DNA of 9,703 nt from assembly GCA_024511045.1 (NCBI GenBank), contig JANEMG010000063.1:1-9703 (forward strand), in the 5' to 3' direction. This document shows positions 7,697-9,703 of this stretch, piece after piece. Within the stretch, counting starts at the first letter, position 1, and the number at the start of each line of letters is the position of its first letter. The notes beneath the pieces were generated by a model that was given only the letters and a program-made list of their open reading frames with translations, was not told the DNA's origin and ran no database searches. The stretch is from Gammaproteobacteria bacterium. GTDB lineage: Bacteria; Pseudomonadota; Gammaproteobacteria; Methylococcales; Methylomonadaceae. The position numbers and the translations under genes were made by a program.

Positions 7697-7731
7697 CCAG
7701 GGCCAAGTAAACCAACCTGAAAAACGCTGAA

Positions 7732-7760
7732 ATTATAACAAATTAAATGTCCCGAGTCGA
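7732..7760 (-). promoter_or_regulatory. Probable gyrA promoter (sigma-70 type, extended -10)
   Basis: On the minus strand a perfect -10 TATAAT (7737-7732) is preceded by TGT, giving the extended -10 pattern TGnTATAAT. A -35 of TCGACT (7760-7755; 4 of 6 matches to TTGACA) sits at the ideal 17-bp spacing. The flanks are AT-rich. A start site around 7725 is predicted, giving a leader of about 137 nt before the gyrA ATG. A closer -35 match, TTGACT (7766-7761), is 23 bp away and too far for normal use. Confidence 0.72.
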
Positions 7761-7917
7761 AGTCAATTACTGCCGGGAAAGCGAATGACACATTACCTGA
7801 CAAAGAAGCCATGCCATACTGCGAGGGTACATCGATGGTTGTCATTGCGCATGGAACGGGAAAACTTACAGGCCGGCGCTTAGTGCCGCAGAAAAGATTT
7901 CTCCTGCGCTCGAAAGG
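7761..7917. other. Remainder of the 329-nt gap between the hydrolase and gyrA
   Basis: No credible gene is seen here on either strand. Just after the hydrolase stop, a 9-bp hairpin with two G-T pairs can form at 7887-7908 (CGCAGGAGA / TTTTCTGCG read on the minus strand, loop AATC), and a 5-bp hairpin with a TTA/TAA loop at 7875-7887. Neither is followed by a T-tract, so they are not clear terminators, although they may protect the mRNA end of the upstream operon. Confidence 0.4.
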
Positions 7918-8646
7918 TCATTCGGAATCCTGAAATATTTCCTGCAGAAACGCCGTCATGGAATTCCAGGAACGCCGATCGGCATCGGCCTGGTAGACGG
8001 TGCCGAAATCCGGATCGTTGGCAACCGGATTGGTAAAGGCATGCATGGTATGGCCGTAGACATGCACCTGCCAGTCGGCTCCGGCCGCCGTGAGTTCCTC
8101 CTGCAGGGCGCTGACCTGTTCGGGAGGCACCATGGGGTCATCATGTCCGTGAAGCACCAGCAGCTTCGCCGCGATCCGGGTTCCTGTCAGGTTTTCCGGC
8201 GCACCCAGCAGACCATGGAAGCTGACCACGCCCTGGATGTCGGCGCCGGTTCTGGCCAGATCGAGCACGCAAAGCCCGCCGAAGCAAAAACCGATGGCGG
8301 CAATTTTTCCGGAATCGACCCAGGGCAGCTCTTTGACCTCGGCCAATGCTGCGAAAATGCGTTTTTGCAGCATTGTCCGGTCATCGATAAAAGGCTGCAT
8401 CAATGCCGCGTTTTCCTCGACACTGTTGCCAAGCACCCCCTTGCCATACATGTCCAGGGCAAAGCCGACATAGCCAAGCTCTGCCATCCTGACCGCCTTC
8501 TGTTCCACGAAGGCATCCCGTCAGCGCCAGGCATGATTGATCAGTACCGCCGGTCTTCTGCCGGCAACGGCATCGTCATAGGCGATGAAGGCCTCGAGCT
8601 GCACGGCATCGTCCTGGTAATCCCTGGTGGTTGTCACGATGGCCAT
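7918..8646 (-). pseudogene. Dienelactone hydrolase family protein interrupted by an in-frame TGA at codon 42
   Basis: The family is alpha/beta hydrolases with a Cys-His-Asp triad acting on dienelactones and other esters; the substrate here is unknown. From the ATG at 8646, preceded by GGAGG at 6 nt, a 242-residue frame of normal family length runs to 7918, except for TGA at 8523-8521. The code before it reads VLINHAWR and after it RDAFVEQKAV. Relatives of this type have Gly between those segments (pattern HxW-x-G-R), so GGA to TGA is the simplest explanation. All triad elements lie downstream: GFCFGG with Cys121, HGHDDPMVP with Asp170 and YGHTMHAF with His202 (full-length numbering). An open frame of 196 codons could restart at GTG 8508, but would lack the first strands of the fold. 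Possible causes are a real nonsense mutation, a sequencing error or read-through. It is last in the operon, 11 nt after the Dabb gene. Confidence 0.8.
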
Positions 8647-8657
8647 GGCATTCCTCC

Positions 8658-9059
8658 CTATTCGCCGATGAAATCGTAGGCGACGATGCGATTGACCAGC
8701 GGCTTCAGCTGTTCGTTGACGATTTTTTTATGCCTGGGGTGCTGCATGTAGGCCTGCAGCGCCTTTTTATCCTTCAGGGTCACGGTCACACCGACATCGA
8801 AGGTATCGTCGACGATGGCCCGCTCGCTGGGCATGACGATCCCGACATGCCGGTTGATGATCCCCGGCAAATCATTCAGTTGGCGGCTGGCGGCAACGAA
8901 TTTGCTGCGCATCGCGGCATTTCCGGGCTCTTTCAGCCAGACCAGAACGACATGGGTGACCGGGCCGTCAACGACTTTATCCCCGGCCTGTGCATGCCCC
9001 GCCGCAAACAGCAGCAGACCGGCCAACAGCATGGGTAATACTTTTTTATAGCGCATCAT
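8658..9059 (-). CDS. Exported Dabb (stress-responsive A/B barrel) domain protein
   Basis: A 133-residue protein with a clear signal peptide: positive start MMRYKK, hydrophobic core LPMLLAGLLLFAAG, and a likely signal peptidase I site after AQA (about residue 25). The mature part fits a Dabb ferredoxin-like barrel: THVVLVWLKEPG near the start, then DTFDVGVTVTLKDKKALQAYM and HPRHKKIVNEQLKPL, and a final strand VAYDFIGE. Dabb proteins form dimeric barrels; most are cytoplasmic and poorly characterised, some bind or transform small molecules, and exported versions occur in proteobacteria. Its function here is not known. The start ATG at 9059 overlaps the phosphatase stop in an ATGA, with AGGAG 7 nt upstream; a second ATG follows directly. 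The stop is TAG, followed at once by the ribosome binding site of the hydrolase. Confidence 0.88.
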   Translation of the reverse strand: MMRYKKVLPMLLAGLLLFAAGHAQAGDKVVDGPVTHVVLVWLKEPGNAAMRSKFVAASRQLNDLPGIINRHVGIVMPSERAIVDDTFDVGVTVTLKDKKALQAYMQHPRHKKIVNEQLKPLVNRIVAYDFIGE

Positions 9060-9541
9060 TGCAATTCTCCTGTTTTTTTCAATGTTTCAAGGAATCCGAT
9101 GGCAGCTTCCTCCACCAGATCGATGACTCTTTCGAAACCGTATTTGCCGCCATAATAGGGGTCGGGCACTTCCCGCACCGGCAGATGCGGCGCATATTCC
9201 AGAAAAAACCTGATCTTGTGCGCCACTTCTTCAGGACAGGCCTGGATCAGCGTTTCATAATTGTCTTCATCCATCACCAGAATATAATCGAAGTCGCTGA
9301 AATCACCCATCACGAACCTGCGGGCGCGTATGTGCTGCAGCTCCACATCCCGTTCCTGCGCCGCCCGCTGGGCGCGCAGATCGGGCGCCTCGCCGACATG
9401 GTAGGCATGCGTACCCGCCGAATCGACGACGAATCGGTCCTCGAGCTGCTGTTCCCAGATGATCTTATTGAAGACCCCTTCCGCCGTCGGTGAGCGGCAG
9501 ATATTGCCCATACACACAAACAGCACTTTGATTTTTTCCAT
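9056..9541 (-). CDS. Low-molecular-weight protein tyrosine phosphatase
   Basis: A cytoplasmic phosphatase that removes phosphate from phosphotyrosine (or similar low-molecular-weight substrates) through a cysteinyl-phosphate intermediate. The 161 residues match the family. The P-loop CMGNICRS lies at 10-17 with the nucleophile Cys10 and Arg16 (CX5R), and the general-acid loop VPDPYYGG at 125-132 supplies Asp127. DSAGTHAYHVGEAPD (40-54) and MDEDNY (90-95) are also typical. Unlike Wzb-type enzymes it has no neighbouring tyrosine kinase or capsule genes in view, so a polysaccharide role is not supported; the closest match is the stand-alone YfkJ/eukaryote-like class. The Shine-Dalgarno is weak (AGGA about 15 nt upstream). 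It is the first gene of the phosphatase-Dabb-hydrolase operon. Confidence 0.95.
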   Translation of the reverse strand: MEKIKVLFVCMGNICRSPTAEGVFNKIIWEQQLEDRFVVDSAGTHAYHVGEAPDLRAQRAAQERDVELQHIRARRFVMGDFSDFDYILVMDEDNYETLIQACPEEVAHKIRFFLEYAPHLPVREVPDPYYGGKYGFERVIDLVEEAAIGFLETLKKTGELQ

Positions 9542-9566
9542 GGCGGCGGCAAAACTTCCTGAAAGC

Positions 9567-9579
9567 GCCCGAATCGGGC
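9567..9579. repeat. Short palindrome upstream of the phosphatase gene
   Basis: GCCCGAATCGGGC is a perfect 6-bp inverted repeat with a single central base, 26-38 nt upstream of the phosphatase ATG. It could be a small operator or part of the leader, or chance in GC-rich sequence; no matching protein is known to me. Confidence 0.25.
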
Positions 9580-9671
9580 ATTAAACGGCAAGCGAAAAAT
9601 CGATCGCCAATGAGCCATATGCAAAACTAAAAATTGATTTTGGCTGGTTGAATGCTGCGCACCCTGTGGAT

Positions 9672-9690
9672 GCGAATGATTCTCAATAAT
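9672..9690. promoter_or_regulatory. Fur-box-like site at the right edge
   Basis: GCGAATGATTCTCAATAAT matches about 12-13 of 19 positions of the Fur consensus GATAATGATAATCATTATC, including the core AATGATtcTCA; the opposite strand reads ATTATTGAGAATCATTCGC, a form common in iron-regulated promoters. The site is about 130 nt upstream of the phosphatase ATG and at the edge of the window, so it may control this operon or a divergent gene to the right. No confident -35/-10 pair is visible around it on either strand. Confidence 0.45.
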
Positions 9691-9703
9691 TACGTATTTC
9701 TAT

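Noticed and set aside
7786..7884. Small 32-codon plus-strand frame in the gap upstream of gyrA
   Set aside because: No ribosome binding site, no recognisable composition or motif, and it is opposite to all neighbouring genes.
8495..8523. Selenocysteine at the hydrolase TGA with a SECIS-like hairpin
   Set aside because: The loop is only 12 nt after the TGA, closer than usual, the expected residue is Gly and not Cys, and the hairpin lies in ordinary coding sequence. Kept as a test under the TGA finding only.

Overview
The window looks like chromosomal DNA from a non-enteric gammaproteobacterium of moderate to slightly high GC. All nine recognisable genes lie on the minus strand, so transcription runs from right to left. 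The order gyrA-serC-pheA-hisC-tyrA-aroA is a well-known gammaproteobacterial arrangement. AroA resembles the CP4/Bacillus-type lineage more than E. coli AroA. The exact genus cannot be fixed from sequence alone.

Right part (about 7918-9703): a tight three-gene operon encodes a low-molecular-weight protein tyrosine phosphatase, an exported Dabb-domain protein and a dienelactone-hydrolase-family enzyme. The first two overlap by ATGA and the second and third are 11 nt apart. The hydrolase frame is interrupted at codon 42 by TGA, where relatives have glycine. Upstream of the operon, at the right edge, is a Fur-box-like sequence that may serve this operon or a gene beyond the window.

Middle (7589-7917): the gyrA upstream region. 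It holds a convincing extended -10 promoter pointing at gyrA and a predicted leader of about 137 nt. The leader carries two inverted repeats. The one nearer gyrA is a perfect 14-bp stem followed by a T-rich stretch just before the gyrA ribosome binding site, so it looks like an intrinsic terminator inside the gyrA leader. This is the most interesting regulatory signal in the window.

Left part (1-7588): gyrA (DNA gyrase subunit A) is followed by serC, pheA, hisC, tyrA and the first 221 codons of aroA, which runs off the left edge. AroA makes EPSP, the precursor of chorismate. PheA and TyrA take chorismate/prephenate towards phenylalanine and tyrosine. The HisC-family aminotransferase can serve histidine and/or aromatic transamination, and SerC makes phosphoserine (and serves PLP synthesis). 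The junctions are very tight (2 nt gyrA-serC, 11-nt overlap hisC-tyrA, 2 nt tyrA-aroA), with two looser ones: 146 nt serC-pheA, and 32 nt pheA-hisC with a terminator-like hairpin and T8 tract. No mobile element, tRNA, rRNA or CRISPR was seen. Apart from the interrupted hydrolase and the regulatory structures, this is ordinary housekeeping sequence.
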